From: Bartonella tamiae Th239
GTDB taxonomy: Bacteria > Pseudomonadota > Alphaproteobacteria > Rhizobiales > Rhizobiaceae
Assembly (NCBI RefSeq): GCF_000278275.1
Contig: NZ_JH725147.1
Location: 1,228,849-1,292,848 of the forward strand
DNA length: 64,000 bases
Direction of reading: 5' to 3'
Made by a program: the position numbers and the translations under genes. The notes beneath the pieces are model-generated. The model did not search any database. It was not told the DNA's origin and saw only the letters and a program-made list of their open reading frames with translations. Numbering within the stretch: position 1 is the first letter of the stretch; every line of letters starts with the position of its first letter. Shown here in pieces: positions 39,388 through 47,732 of this stretch.

Positions 39388-41631
39388 ATGGACATTGTGG
39401 GTTTTATGAAGAATCAACAAAAATACATTCAAGATGAGACTGCGAAGAAAAAAACGGGTGTTTTAACGCTTCGGACATTTCTGGGTGCATTAATTATTGC
39501 AATGGCATTACTCACTGCAATTGTAACATTTATTATTTTGCTTGGGTATACATCGGTTGTTCCTAGCACTTATGTGACAATTGTTTTAACGTGTATTAAT
39601 AGCGTTTGGGTTATTGGCCTTATAGCTGTTACTTTTTATGAAATGAGGCCAATTGTTCGCGCGTGGCGTACGGGACGAGCTGCTTCTCGTTTGCATGTGC
39701 GTATTGTTTCTCTTTTTGCTATTGTCGCTACTTTACCAGCTGTTGTGGTGGCGATTATTGCTGGTGTTACCCTTAATCAAGGGCTGGATCGTTGGTTTGA
39801 TACAACGACAAGGCAAATAGTCAATTCATCGATTGATTTGGCAAATGGATATGCTGATGAAACATTGCAAAATTTAAAAAATTCATCTTATGCAATGGCT
39901 TTTGCTTTGGATAATCGACAGTTGTTAACGCTTAATCCAACAGAATATCGACTGCAATTAACACGACATGCCGCTGGTAGAGATTTAAGAGGGGCTTTTT
40001 TACTTAGCCCAAATGGAACGATTTATTTGTCAAGTTATCTCGGCGGTGAAGATAAACTCCCAATACCACCTGCAGAATTGATCGCGCAAGCCACGAGCGG
40101 CAGTCCATTTACATTTCAGCCCGGTCAACATGATTATTTTGGCGTTATTTTAAAGCTGAATGATATTCCAAATACCTTTCTTTATCTCGTGCGTGATGTT
40201 GATGAGCGTGTTTTATCTGCTTTACGTCTCACAGAAGCCAATACAGAACGTTATCGTGATCTTAATGAAAATCGTGTTCCTACTCAAATCGCGTTTTCAG
40301 TCTTGTATTTATGTTTGTTTTTAAGTCTTTTACTATCAGCAATTTGGACAGGGATCGCTGTAGCAGATCGTTTGGTGCGTCCGATCAGGCTTCTGATTGG
40401 TGCGGCTGATGATGTCGCATCAGGCAATATGGATGTTGTGGTGCCTGTACGTGCTCGCGACGGGGATGTTGGGCAGCTTGGCAAAACGTTTAATTATATG
40501 GTCAGCGAATTAAAAAATCAGCGAAATGAATTGATCTCAGCCCGCGATCAGATTGATGAAAGACGTCGCTTTTCAGAAGCCGTTCTTGCTGGTGTAACAG
40601 CAGGTGTAGCTGGCATTGACCAAAATGGTGATATTACGGTTATTAATCGCTCTTTTGAAACAATGATAAATATGAGTGTTCAAGATGTTTTGGGAAAAAG
40701 TATTTCATCGCTGAGTGTTGATATTGGCCAGGTGTTTGAAGTGGCACGTTCGACAGGTCGACGCAATTATAGTGAACAAGTAACATTTTCTGATCAAGGA
40801 CGATCGCGTGTTTATAATGTACAAGTCACAATGGAGGGTGATGATGGACAAGGTCAATCATGGGTTATGACGATTGATGATATTACTGATCTCGTTGAAG
40901 CGCAAAGGTCATCAGCTTGGGCTGATGTGGCCAGACGCATTGCTCATGAAATTAAAAACCCTTTGACCCCTATACAATTATCGGCAGAAAGAATACGCCG
41001 CCGTTACGGTAAAGTTATTACGCAAGATAAAGAAATTTTTGATCAATGTACGGATACAATCATTCGCCAAGTTGGTGATATTGGTCGCATGGTTGATGAA
41101 TTTTCTTCCTTCGCACGTATGCCCAAGCCTGAAATGCTAAAATTAGATATTCGTGAACCGTTGCGAGAAGCATGTTTTCTTGTTGAAGTTTCACGTCATG
41201 ACATTAAATTTGAACGTGATCTTGGCGAACATCCGCTTATAGGGGAGTTTGATAGCCGACTTATCGGTCAGGCCTTTGGTAATGTTATTAAAAATGCCAG
41301 TGAAGCCATTGATGCTGTCAGTAATGATCGAAAAGAAAAAGGCTATATCTGTGTGCGTTCTTATGATGAATACCAACACTTGATTGTGGAAGTGATGGAT
41401 AATGGTAAAGGCTTACCTAAGGAACAACGTGAAAAATTATTAGAACCTTATATGACGACGCGTGAAAAGGGGACAGGACTGGGGTTAGCAATTGTGAGAA
41501 AAATAGTTGAAGAACATGGTGGTTATATGGAGCTGCATGATGCACCCGTGTCTTTTTATGGTGGTTGTGGCGCAATGATCCGTATGGTTTTTCCTGCAAT
41601 AAAGTCGTCAAATATTATGAATGACGAATGA
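39388..41631 (+). CDS. ntrY: Sensor histidine kinase NtrY
   Basis: Membrane sensor kinase of the NtrY/NtrX two-component system, linked to nitrogen and redox/oxygen responses in alphaproteobacteria. Layout: N-terminal membrane helices (about residues 20-110), a periplasmic-type sensor loop, another helix near 310-330, a HAMP domain, a PAS domain, HisKA with phospho-acceptor in RIAHEIKNPLTPIQLSAERI, and HATPase_c (NVIKNASEA, DNGKGLPKEQ, GTGLGLAIVRKI). The start is uncertain: ATG 39388 is chosen; TTG 39208, ATG 39265 and ATG 39406 are in frame. ntrX follows by 28 bases. Confidence 0.93.
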   Translation: MDIVGFMKNQQKYIQDETAKKKTGVLTLRTFLGALIIAMALLTAIVTFIILLGYTSVVPSTYVTIVLTCINSVWVIGLIAVTFYEMRPIVRAWRTGRAASRLHVRIVSLFAIVATLPAVVVAIIAGVTLNQGLDRWFDTTTRQIVNSSIDLANGYADETLQNLKNSSYAMAFALDNRQLLTLNPTEYRLQLTRHAAGRDLRGAFLLSPNGTIYLSSYLGGEDKLPIPPAELIAQATSGSPFTFQPGQHDYFGVILKLNDIPNTFLYLVRDVDERVLSALRLTEANTERYRDLNENRVPTQIAFSVLYLCLFLSLLLSAIWTGIAVADRLVRPIRLLIGAADDVASGNMDVVVPVRARDGDVGQLGKTFNYMVSELKNQRNELISARDQIDERRRFSEAVLAGVTAGVAGIDQNGDITVINRSFETMINMSVQDVLGKSISSLSVDIGQVFEVARSTGRRNYSEQVTFSDQGRSRVYNVQVTMEGDDGQGQSWVMTIDDITDLVEAQRSSAWADVARRIAHEIKNPLTPIQLSAERIRRRYGKVITQDKEIFDQCTDTIIRQVGDIGRMVDEFSSFARMPKPEMLKLDIREPLREACFLVEVSRHDIKFERDLGEHPLIGEFDSRLIGQAFGNVIKNASEAIDAVSNDRKEKGYICVRSYDEYQHLIVEVMDNGKGLPKEQREKLLEPYMTTREKGTGLGLAIVRKIVEEHGGYMELHDAPVSFYGGCGAMIRMVFPAIKSSNIMNDE

Positions 41632-41659
41632 AACGACAACAATAGGATAGGTGAATGAT

Positions 41660-43024
41660 ATGTCTTCCGATATTTTAATTGTCGATGATGAAGCCGATAT
41701 TCGTGAATTGGTTGGTGGAATTTTGGAGGACGAAGGTCATGAAACTCGACTTGCCGCGAGCTCTGATGAAGCGCTGTTGCAAATTGAAAATCGTGTCCCG
41801 CGTCTTGTTTTTTTGGATATATGGTTGCAAGGCAGTCGGTTAGATGGTTTAGCTTTGCTTGATGAAATAAAAAGTCGTTATCCGCAGCTGCCAATCGTGA
41901 TGATTTCTGGACATGGTAATATTGAAACTGCTGTGTCTGCGATTAAACGAGGCGCATATGATTTTATTGAAAAACCTTTTAAAGCTGACCGTTTGGTATT
42001 GGTAGCAGAAAGAGCACTTGAAAATTCTAAACTTAAGCGGGAAGTTTCTGAATTGCGTAAGCAATCTGTGCAAACACCAGAATTATTGGGATCATCTATC
42101 GTGATGAATCAATTGCGCCAAACGATAGAAAGGGTTGCCCCGACCAATAGTCGTATCATGATTACCGGTCCATCAGGTGCTGGAAAAGAGATGACAGCGC
42201 GTGCCATTCACATAGCATCAACTCGTTCTAAAGGACCTTTTATTGTGATCAATGCTGCTGCAATCACACCAGAACGTATGGAAATTGAACTTTTTGGCAC
42301 GGAAATGGATGGCAAAGAGAGAAAAGTTGGAGCGTTGGAAGAAGCGCATGGTGGTATTTTATATATTGATGAAGTGGCAGATATGCCGCGTGAAACTCAA
42401 AATAAAATTTTGCGCGTTTTAACAGATCAAACTTTTGAACGTGTGGGAGGAAGTAAAAGAGTAAAAGTTGATGTACGTGTAATTTCTTCAACAGCGCAAA
42501 ATTTGGAAGGTTTGATTGCAGAAGGTCGTTTTCGCGAAGATCTGTTTCACCGCTTGTCTGTTGTACCTCTTTCAGTGCCTCCTTTGTCACGTCATCGTGA
42601 AGATATTCCTGAACTTGTACGCTATTTTATTCAACAAATATCTCAGCAAGCAGGTATTAAGCCGCGTGAGATTGCTGATGATGCTATGGCTGTTTTACAA
42701 GCGCATAATTGGCCAGGTAATGTTCGCCAATTAAGAAATAATATTGAACGTTTGCTGATTTTAGCCCGTGGTTCTGAGAGTGACGGTCCAATTACAACAG
42801 AATTATTACCTGCCGAAGTTGGTGATACATTGCCACGTGCGCCCACAGATTCCGATCAACATATTATGGCGCTACCTTTACGCGAAGCGCGAGAATTATT
42901 TGAAAAAGAATATCTTATTGCTCAAATAGATCGCTTTGGCGGCAATGTATCACGTACCGCAGAATTTGTTGGTATGGAACGATCGGCTCTTCATCGTAAA
43001 CTTAAATCTTTAGGAGTTTCGTGA
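41660..43024 (+). CDS. ntrX: Response regulator NtrX
   Basis: Partner of NtrY. Receiver domain with acidic pocket IVDDEAD, phosphorylatable Asp in LVFLDIWLQ and Lys in IEKPFK; AAA+ domain with Walker A GPSGAGKEM and Walker B ILYIDEVADM; C-terminal Fis-type helix-turn-helix GNVSRTAEFVGMERSALHRKL. The sigma-54-contacting GAFTGA loop is absent: between ELFGTE and LEEAHGG the text is MDGKERKVGA. This suggests action that does not depend on sigma-54. AGGTGA supports ATG 41660 over GTG 41651. Confidence 0.94.
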   Translation: MSSDILIVDDEADIRELVGGILEDEGHETRLAASSDEALLQIENRVPRLVFLDIWLQGSRLDGLALLDEIKSRYPQLPIVMISGHGNIETAVSAIKRGAYDFIEKPFKADRLVLVAERALENSKLKREVSELRKQSVQTPELLGSSIVMNQLRQTIERVAPTNSRIMITGPSGAGKEMTARAIHIASTRSKGPFIVINAAAITPERMEIELFGTEMDGKERKVGALEEAHGGILYIDEVADMPRETQNKILRVLTDQTFERVGGSKRVKVDVRVISSTAQNLEGLIAEGRFREDLFHRLSVVPLSVPPLSRHREDIPELVRYFIQQISQQAGIKPREIADDAMAVLQAHNWPGNVRQLRNNIERLLILARGSESDGPITTELLPAEVGDTLPRAPTDSDQHIMALPLREARELFEKEYLIAQIDRFGGNVSRTAEFVGMERSALHRKLKSLGVS

Positions 43025-43027
43025 TTT

Positions 43028-44404
43028 ATGAAGGTCATTATCAGCGGTGCAGGTCAAGTAGGGTATGGAATAGCTGAACGTTTGGCACGTGAAAAGCATG
43101 ACGTCACAGTCATAGATCTTGAACAAAAACTGATAGAAAATATACAAAACACACTCGATGTGCGTGGACTTGTAGGACATGGCGCACAACCAGAAATTTT
43201 GCGTGCGGCTGGAGCCGATGAAGCGGATATGCTTGTGGCTGTAACACTTTATGATGAAGTCAATATGGTCGCATGTCAGGTTGCGCACTCTCTTTTCAAT
43301 ATTCCAGTAAAAATGGCACGTATTCGTGATCAATCTTATCTTGACCCAAAATATCAAAACCTTTTTGCGCGTGAAAATATACCAATTGACGTGATCATCT
43401 CTCCAGAAATTGAAGTCGCTAAGATGATTTTACGGCGCATTGCCTTGCCAGGAGCTATTGATGTTCTTTATTTAGGAAATGATGATATTGTAGCATTGGC
43501 AGTAGAATGTATGGAAAATTGCCCTGTTATCAATACACCTCTTAGACAATTGTCAGAACTTTTTCCCGATTTGCAAACAACAGTTGTGGGGATTAAAAGA
43601 GGCGAAGATCTTTTGATTGCACATGGTGATACGACATTAGACGTGGGTGATGTCACATATCTCATTGCAGGACGCGGTCAGGTTCGTCGTGCATTAGGAC
43701 TTTTTGGACATGATGAGCAAGAAGCCAATAGAATTATTATTGCAGGCGGAGGCCATATTGGGCTTTATGTTGCAAAAGCTATGGAAAAGCGTTCTTATAA
43801 AACGCGGCTACGTCTTATCGAAAGTGATAAAGAACGCGCTTCAATAATTAGTGATCAACTTATAAAAACCCCCGTTTTAAACGGCAGTGCGTTAGATGCA
43901 TCTATTTTGCATGAAGCAGGCATTGAGCGTGCTGATTTAATGGTAAGTGTTACCAATCAAGACCAAGTTAATATATTAAGCGCAATCATGGCAAAGCGTT
44001 TAGGGTGTTTTTCCAATATGGCTTTGATTAATAATCCTGCTTATCAAGAGTTTAATCGTGCTGTTGGGGTTGATACTCATATAAATCCACGTAATGTTAC
44101 GATTTCGAAAGTTTTACAACAAATGCGTCGTGGTCGTATTCGCTCAGTTTATTCTGTTTTAAATGGCGAAGCTGAGATTATTGAGGCAGAAGCTATGCAA
44201 ACATCGTCATTGGTTGGAAAACCTTTGTCACAGCTTAATCTTCCTGATGGATTACGTATTGGTGCGATATATCGCAATGGGGCGATTGTGCAACCATTGT
44301 CAAATACGCGTATTTTGTCAGGTGATCGCGTTGTAATTTTTGCGCTTGCAGATACAGTAAAAGATGTGGAACAGTTATTTCGAGTAAGTTTGGATTATTT
44401 TTGA
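43028..44404 (+). CDS. trkA: Trk system potassium transporter TrkA
   Basis: The cytosolic NAD-binding regulatory subunit of the Trk potassium uptake system. The 458 residues are two RCK units: an N-terminal Rossmann fold starting MKVIISGAGQVGYGIAERLA with its RCK_C part, then a second Rossmann fold RIIIAGGGHIGLYVAKAME and its own RCK_C ending near ILSGDRVVIFA. It lies 3 bases after ntrX, as in relatives of this order. The stop is followed at once by GGGGTTGA and the ATG of the glycosyltransferase. Confidence 0.94.
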   Translation: MKVIISGAGQVGYGIAERLAREKHDVTVIDLEQKLIENIQNTLDVRGLVGHGAQPEILRAAGADEADMLVAVTLYDEVNMVACQVAHSLFNIPVKMARIRDQSYLDPKYQNLFARENIPIDVIISPEIEVAKMILRRIALPGAIDVLYLGNDDIVALAVECMENCPVINTPLRQLSELFPDLQTTVVGIKRGEDLLIAHGDTTLDVGDVTYLIAGRGQVRRALGLFGHDEQEANRIIIAGGGHIGLYVAKAMEKRSYKTRLRLIESDKERASIISDQLIKTPVLNGSALDASILHEAGIERADLMVSVTNQDQVNILSAIMAKRLGCFSNMALINNPAYQEFNRAVGVDTHINPRNVTISKVLQQMRRGRIRSVYSVLNGEAEIIEAEAMQTSSLVGKPLSQLNLPDGLRIGAIYRNGAIVQPLSNTRILSGDRVVIFALADTVKDVEQLFRVSLDYF

Positions 44405-44412
44405 GGGGTTGA

Positions 44413-45210
44413 ATGGATATTTGTACTTTCTGGTATGGAGATCGGTTGCGTTCGGTTGATTGGTATTGTCTTTCCTCGATGGTTAAAACAGGGCAAAAAG
44501 TGAAACTTTATAGCCATGGATCTATTGAAAATGTGCCTAAAGGTGTTGAACTTATAGATGCTGAACCTATATTACCCTTAGAAATTTTATATAGGCTTGA
44601 TCCTGAATTTCCAAATTTTAAGCCCAATCGAACAATTGTTCAATTTTCTGATTTTTTTCGTGTCATGTTGATGAAACATCAGGCTGGTGTGTGGTTGGAT
44701 ACGGATGTCTATTTGGTGAAACAATTTCATCCTCAAGAAGACGAGGTTTGGCTTGCACGAGAAAATCGTCAGCGTGTTGGCGTATCAGCGCTTTATTTTC
44801 CAAAAGATAATCCAATTATAAAAGAATTTGAAGATTATTTAAAAAGTGATGAGATGGTGCCCAACTGGCTTGGTTTTCGTCGGCGTGTGTGGCTGCCTTT
44901 TTTACTCAGATGGAAAAAACTTCCCGTTGTGCCGGGGCGTTTGGGAATAACTGTATTTGGAAATGATGGCATATCACGATTAGCAAAGCGGCATGGTTTT
45001 TTCCAGAAAGCAAAGGAAAAAAAGACGTTTTATTATTGGACAGGACGTGATGCTGAGCGCATATTTGATCCATCTTACGGTTTGGAACCATTGAATGATT
45101 CTCAATTTATCGGATTTCATGTTCATAAAAAAGCCAAAACAGAACAGGTTGCTCAAGAGGGGAGTTTTTACTTCTGGGCGAAAAAGCAAATTGACCATAT
45201 GAGTGAATAA
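44413..45210 (+). CDS. Glycosyltransferase with DXD motif (GT32-like, Gly_transf_sug type)
   Basis: A 265-residue protein of the capsular/glycosphingolipid-type sugar transferase group. The N-terminal ICTFWYGDRLRSVDWYCLSS is family-like, and AGVWLDTDVYLVK supplies the DXD metal/nucleotide-sugar motif near residue 97. The C-terminal part is aromatic- and Lys-rich (WKKLP, FFQKAKEKK). Acceptor and donor are unknown; a role in lipopolysaccharide or surface glycan decoration is inferred. It starts 8 bases after trkA with GAGGGG as ribosome-binding site, so it is probably co-transcribed. hfq and hflX, often found after trkA in relatives, are not here. Confidence 0.8.
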   Translation: MDICTFWYGDRLRSVDWYCLSSMVKTGQKVKLYSHGSIENVPKGVELIDAEPILPLEILYRLDPEFPNFKPNRTIVQFSDFFRVMLMKHQAGVWLDTDVYLVKQFHPQEDEVWLARENRQRVGVSALYFPKDNPIIKEFEDYLKSDEMVPNWLGFRRRVWLPFLLRWKKLPVVPGRLGITVFGNDGISRLAKRHGFFQKAKEKKTFYYWTGRDAERIFDPSYGLEPLNDSQFIGFHVHKKAKTEQVAQEGSFYFWAKKQIDHMSE

Positions 45211-45430
45211 TTAATAATATTTGCATAAAAATTTCGTGTTGAGCAAAACAAAATAAGTTTCGTGCCTTAAAATAATACAAACCATTTATAAAAATGAATT
45301 ATTTTCATAAATTTGAAAGGTGTTTATTGGCATAAAATGTTTGAGACTTGCGAAAGATAGGATTGATATCCTATTTATTAGATTGCCATTTGGCTAAGAT
45401 TATCGATTCGAACAATTATGGAAGTGAAAA

Positions 45431-46063
45431 ATGAGTGATCCAATGAAAACGGCCTTAAGTCTTGTGCCCATGGTTGTCGAACAGACCAATCGCGGGGAAC
45501 GCGCATATGATATTTTTTCGCGTCTTCTAAAAGAACGTATTATTTTTATCAACGGTCCTGTTGAAGACAATATGGCGATGCTTGTTTGTGCGCAGCTTTT
45601 ATTTTTGGAAGCTGAAAATCCAACAAAGGAAATTAGTCTTTATATTAATTCACCAGGTGGCGTTGTGACGTCTGGTATGGCAATTTATGACACAATGCAA
45701 TTCATTCGCCCTGCGGTTTCTACGCTTTGCATGGGGCAGGCAGCATCTATGGGGTCTTTGCTATTGACTGCTGGTGCAAAAGGTCATCGTTTTGCTTTAC
45801 CTAATGCACGTATTATGGTGCATCAACCTTCAGGTGGTTTTCAAGGTCAGGCATCAGATATTGAGCGCCATGCACAAGACATTATTAAAATGAAACGCCG
45901 TCTGAATGAAATTTATGTTCAACATACAGGTCAAAAATATGAAACGATTGAAGCAACGCTGGATCGTGATCATTTTATGACTGCTGAAGAATCAAAAGCT
46001 TTTGGTCTTATTGATGATGTTGTGCAATATCGTACTGAAGCTGAAGGTGATAAAAAGGACTAG
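45431..46063 (+). CDS. clpP: ATP-dependent Clp protease proteolytic subunit
   Basis: The tetradecameric serine peptidase of ClpXP/ClpAP. The triad is visible: Ser106 in [11 protein letters not shown], His131 in [10 protein letters not shown], Asp180 in DRDHFM. Length 210 is usual. TGGAAGTGAAA precedes the ATG; a second Met at residue 5 is possible. It starts the clpP-clpX-lon-hupB block conserved in Hyphomicrobiales, with clpX 224 bases downstream. Confidence 0.97.
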   Translation: MSDPMKTALSLVPMVVEQTNRGERAYDIFSRLLKERIIFINGPVEDNMAMLVCAQLLFLEAENPTKEISLYINSPGGVVTSGMAIYDTMQFIRPAVSTLCMGQAASMGSLLLTAGAKGHRFALPNARIMVHQPSGGFQGQASDIERHAQDIIKMKRRLNEIYVQHTGQKYETIEATLDRDHFMTAEESKAFGLIDDVVQYRTEAEGDKKD

Positions 46064-46072
46064 TTTTTAAAA

Positions 46073-46104
46073 AACAAAAGGGCTTATTTAAAATTGCTTT
46101 TGTT
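46073..46104 (+). terminator. Possible hairpin after clpP
   Basis: AACAAAAG (46073-46080) and CTTTTGTT (46097-46104) can pair around a 16-base loop, 9 bases after the clpP stop. There is no clean T-run after it, so it may only be a weak structure or chance. Confidence 0.3.
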
Positions 46105-46287
46105 CTGTGAAAGAATACTTATTGGATCGTTTGGTCATCGACTTTAAAAATGTCACGCAAAACAAGAAAAATGAACAAATTTATTGATGTGTAGATGCTT
46201 TTGTGTATGTTTTTAAGATTGGGTAAAGTTGGAAATAACTTCTAGGAAAGTTATACGTCGCGTATATGCGGATGAAAGGAAGTGGAA

Positions 46288-47562
46288 ATGAGCAAGATTG
46301 GGAGTAATGGTGGCGATTCAAAAAACACGCTTTATTGCTCATTTTGCGGCAAAAGCCAACATGAGGTGCGTAAACTTATTGCAGGGCCAACGGTTTTTAT
46401 CTGTGATGAATGCGTTGAGCTTTGCATGGATATCATTCGGGAAGAAAATAAATCATCAAATGTAAAAGCGCGTGATGGCGTTCCCACTCCGCAAGAAATT
46501 ATAACAGTCTTGGATGATTATGTGGTTGGACAAACACATGCAAAGCGGGTGCTTTCAGTGGCAGTTCATAATCACTATAAACGTTTGGCGCATCAGTCGA
46601 GCAGTGATGATATTGAATTATCAAAGTCGAATATTTTGCTAGTTGGTCCAACGGGTTGCGGTAAAACATATTTGGCACAAACTTTGGCACGAATTATTGA
46701 TGTTCCTTTCACTATGGCCGATGCAACAACTTTGACTGAAGCTGGTTATGTCGGTGAAGATGTCGAAAATATCATTTTGAAACTTCTTCAATCTGCAGAT
46801 TATAATGTTGAGCGTGCTCAACGCGGCATCGTTTATATTGATGAGGTTGATAAAATTTCTCGTAAATCTGACAATCCTTCTATTACACGCGATGTATCGG
46901 GTGAAGGTGTTCAACAAGCTTTGTTGAAAATTATGGAAGGAACGGTTGCATCGGTGCCACCTCAAGGGGGGCGTAAACATCCGCAGCAGGAATTTTTGCA
47001 AGTCGATACGACAAATATATTGTTTATATGTGGTGGTGCCTTTGCTGGACTTGAGCGGATTATTTCAGCTCGAGGTGAAAAAACATCTATCGGTTTTGGT
47101 GCGACTGTTAAAGCTGTTGATGAGCGCCGTATTGGTGAAATTTTTCATGATTTGGAACCAGAGGATCTTTTAAAATTTGGTCTTATCCCTGAATTTGTTG
47201 GACGTTTACCTGTTATAGCAACTCTAGAAGATCTGGATATTGATGCTTTAGTGCGTATTTTGTCGCAACCTAAAAATGCTTTAGTGAAACAATATCAACG
47301 TTTGTTTGAAATGGAAAATGTCACATTAACGTTTCACGATGATGCGTTGCGCGCTATTGCCAATAAGGCCATTGAACGTAAAACAGGTGCGCGGGGTTTA
47401 CGTTCGATAATGGAGAAAATTCTGCTTGATACAATGTTTGAACTTCCTACTTTAGAAGGGGTGCAAGAAGTCGTTATTTCTAGCGATGTTGTCAATGAAA
47501 AAGCTCGCCCTTTATATATTTATTCCGAAAGGTCGGAAGAAAAAGAAAATGCTTCTGCATAA
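46288..47562 (+). CDS. clpX: ATP-dependent Clp protease ATP-binding subunit ClpX
   Basis: AAA+ unfoldase that feeds ClpP. N-terminal zinc-binding C4 domain (CSFCGKS ... CDECVELC, residues about 16-43), Walker [12 protein letters not shown], Walker [11 protein letters not shown], the [13 protein letters not shown] region, and the C-terminal sensor [13 protein letters not shown]. The ATG at 46288 is preceded by AAAGGAAG with 7-base spacing; the GTG at 46282 is too close to it. 424 residues. Confidence 0.98.
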   Translation: MSKIGSNGGDSKNTLYCSFCGKSQHEVRKLIAGPTVFICDECVELCMDIIREENKSSNVKARDGVPTPQEIITVLDDYVVGQTHAKRVLSVAVHNHYKRLAHQSSSDDIELSKSNILLVGPTGCGKTYLAQTLARIIDVPFTMADATTLTEAGYVGEDVENIILKLLQSADYNVERAQRGIVYIDEVDKISRKSDNPSITRDVSGEGVQQALLKIMEGTVASVPPQGGRKHPQQEFLQVDTTNILFICGGAFAGLERIISARGEKTSIGFGATVKAVDERRIGEIFHDLEPEDLLKFGLIPEFVGRLPVIATLEDLDIDALVRILSQPKNALVKQYQRLFEMENVTLTFHDDALRAIANKAIERKTGARGLRSIMEKILLDTMFELPTLEGVQEVVISSDVVNEKARPLYIYSERSEEKENASA

Positions 47563-47732
47563 AACTATTGTTTAAAGAGTAAATAAAAATTTGCTCTTTA
47601 AATAATGATAAATAGCATTCTCTTGATTTATTCATTTACAATAACCACTTAATCCTTTTGTACGCGATCACTTGCTAAATCATGGGGGTGTTCGTGTGGC
47701 AATTGAGCCATAGGCTCCAGAAAGGAAATATA

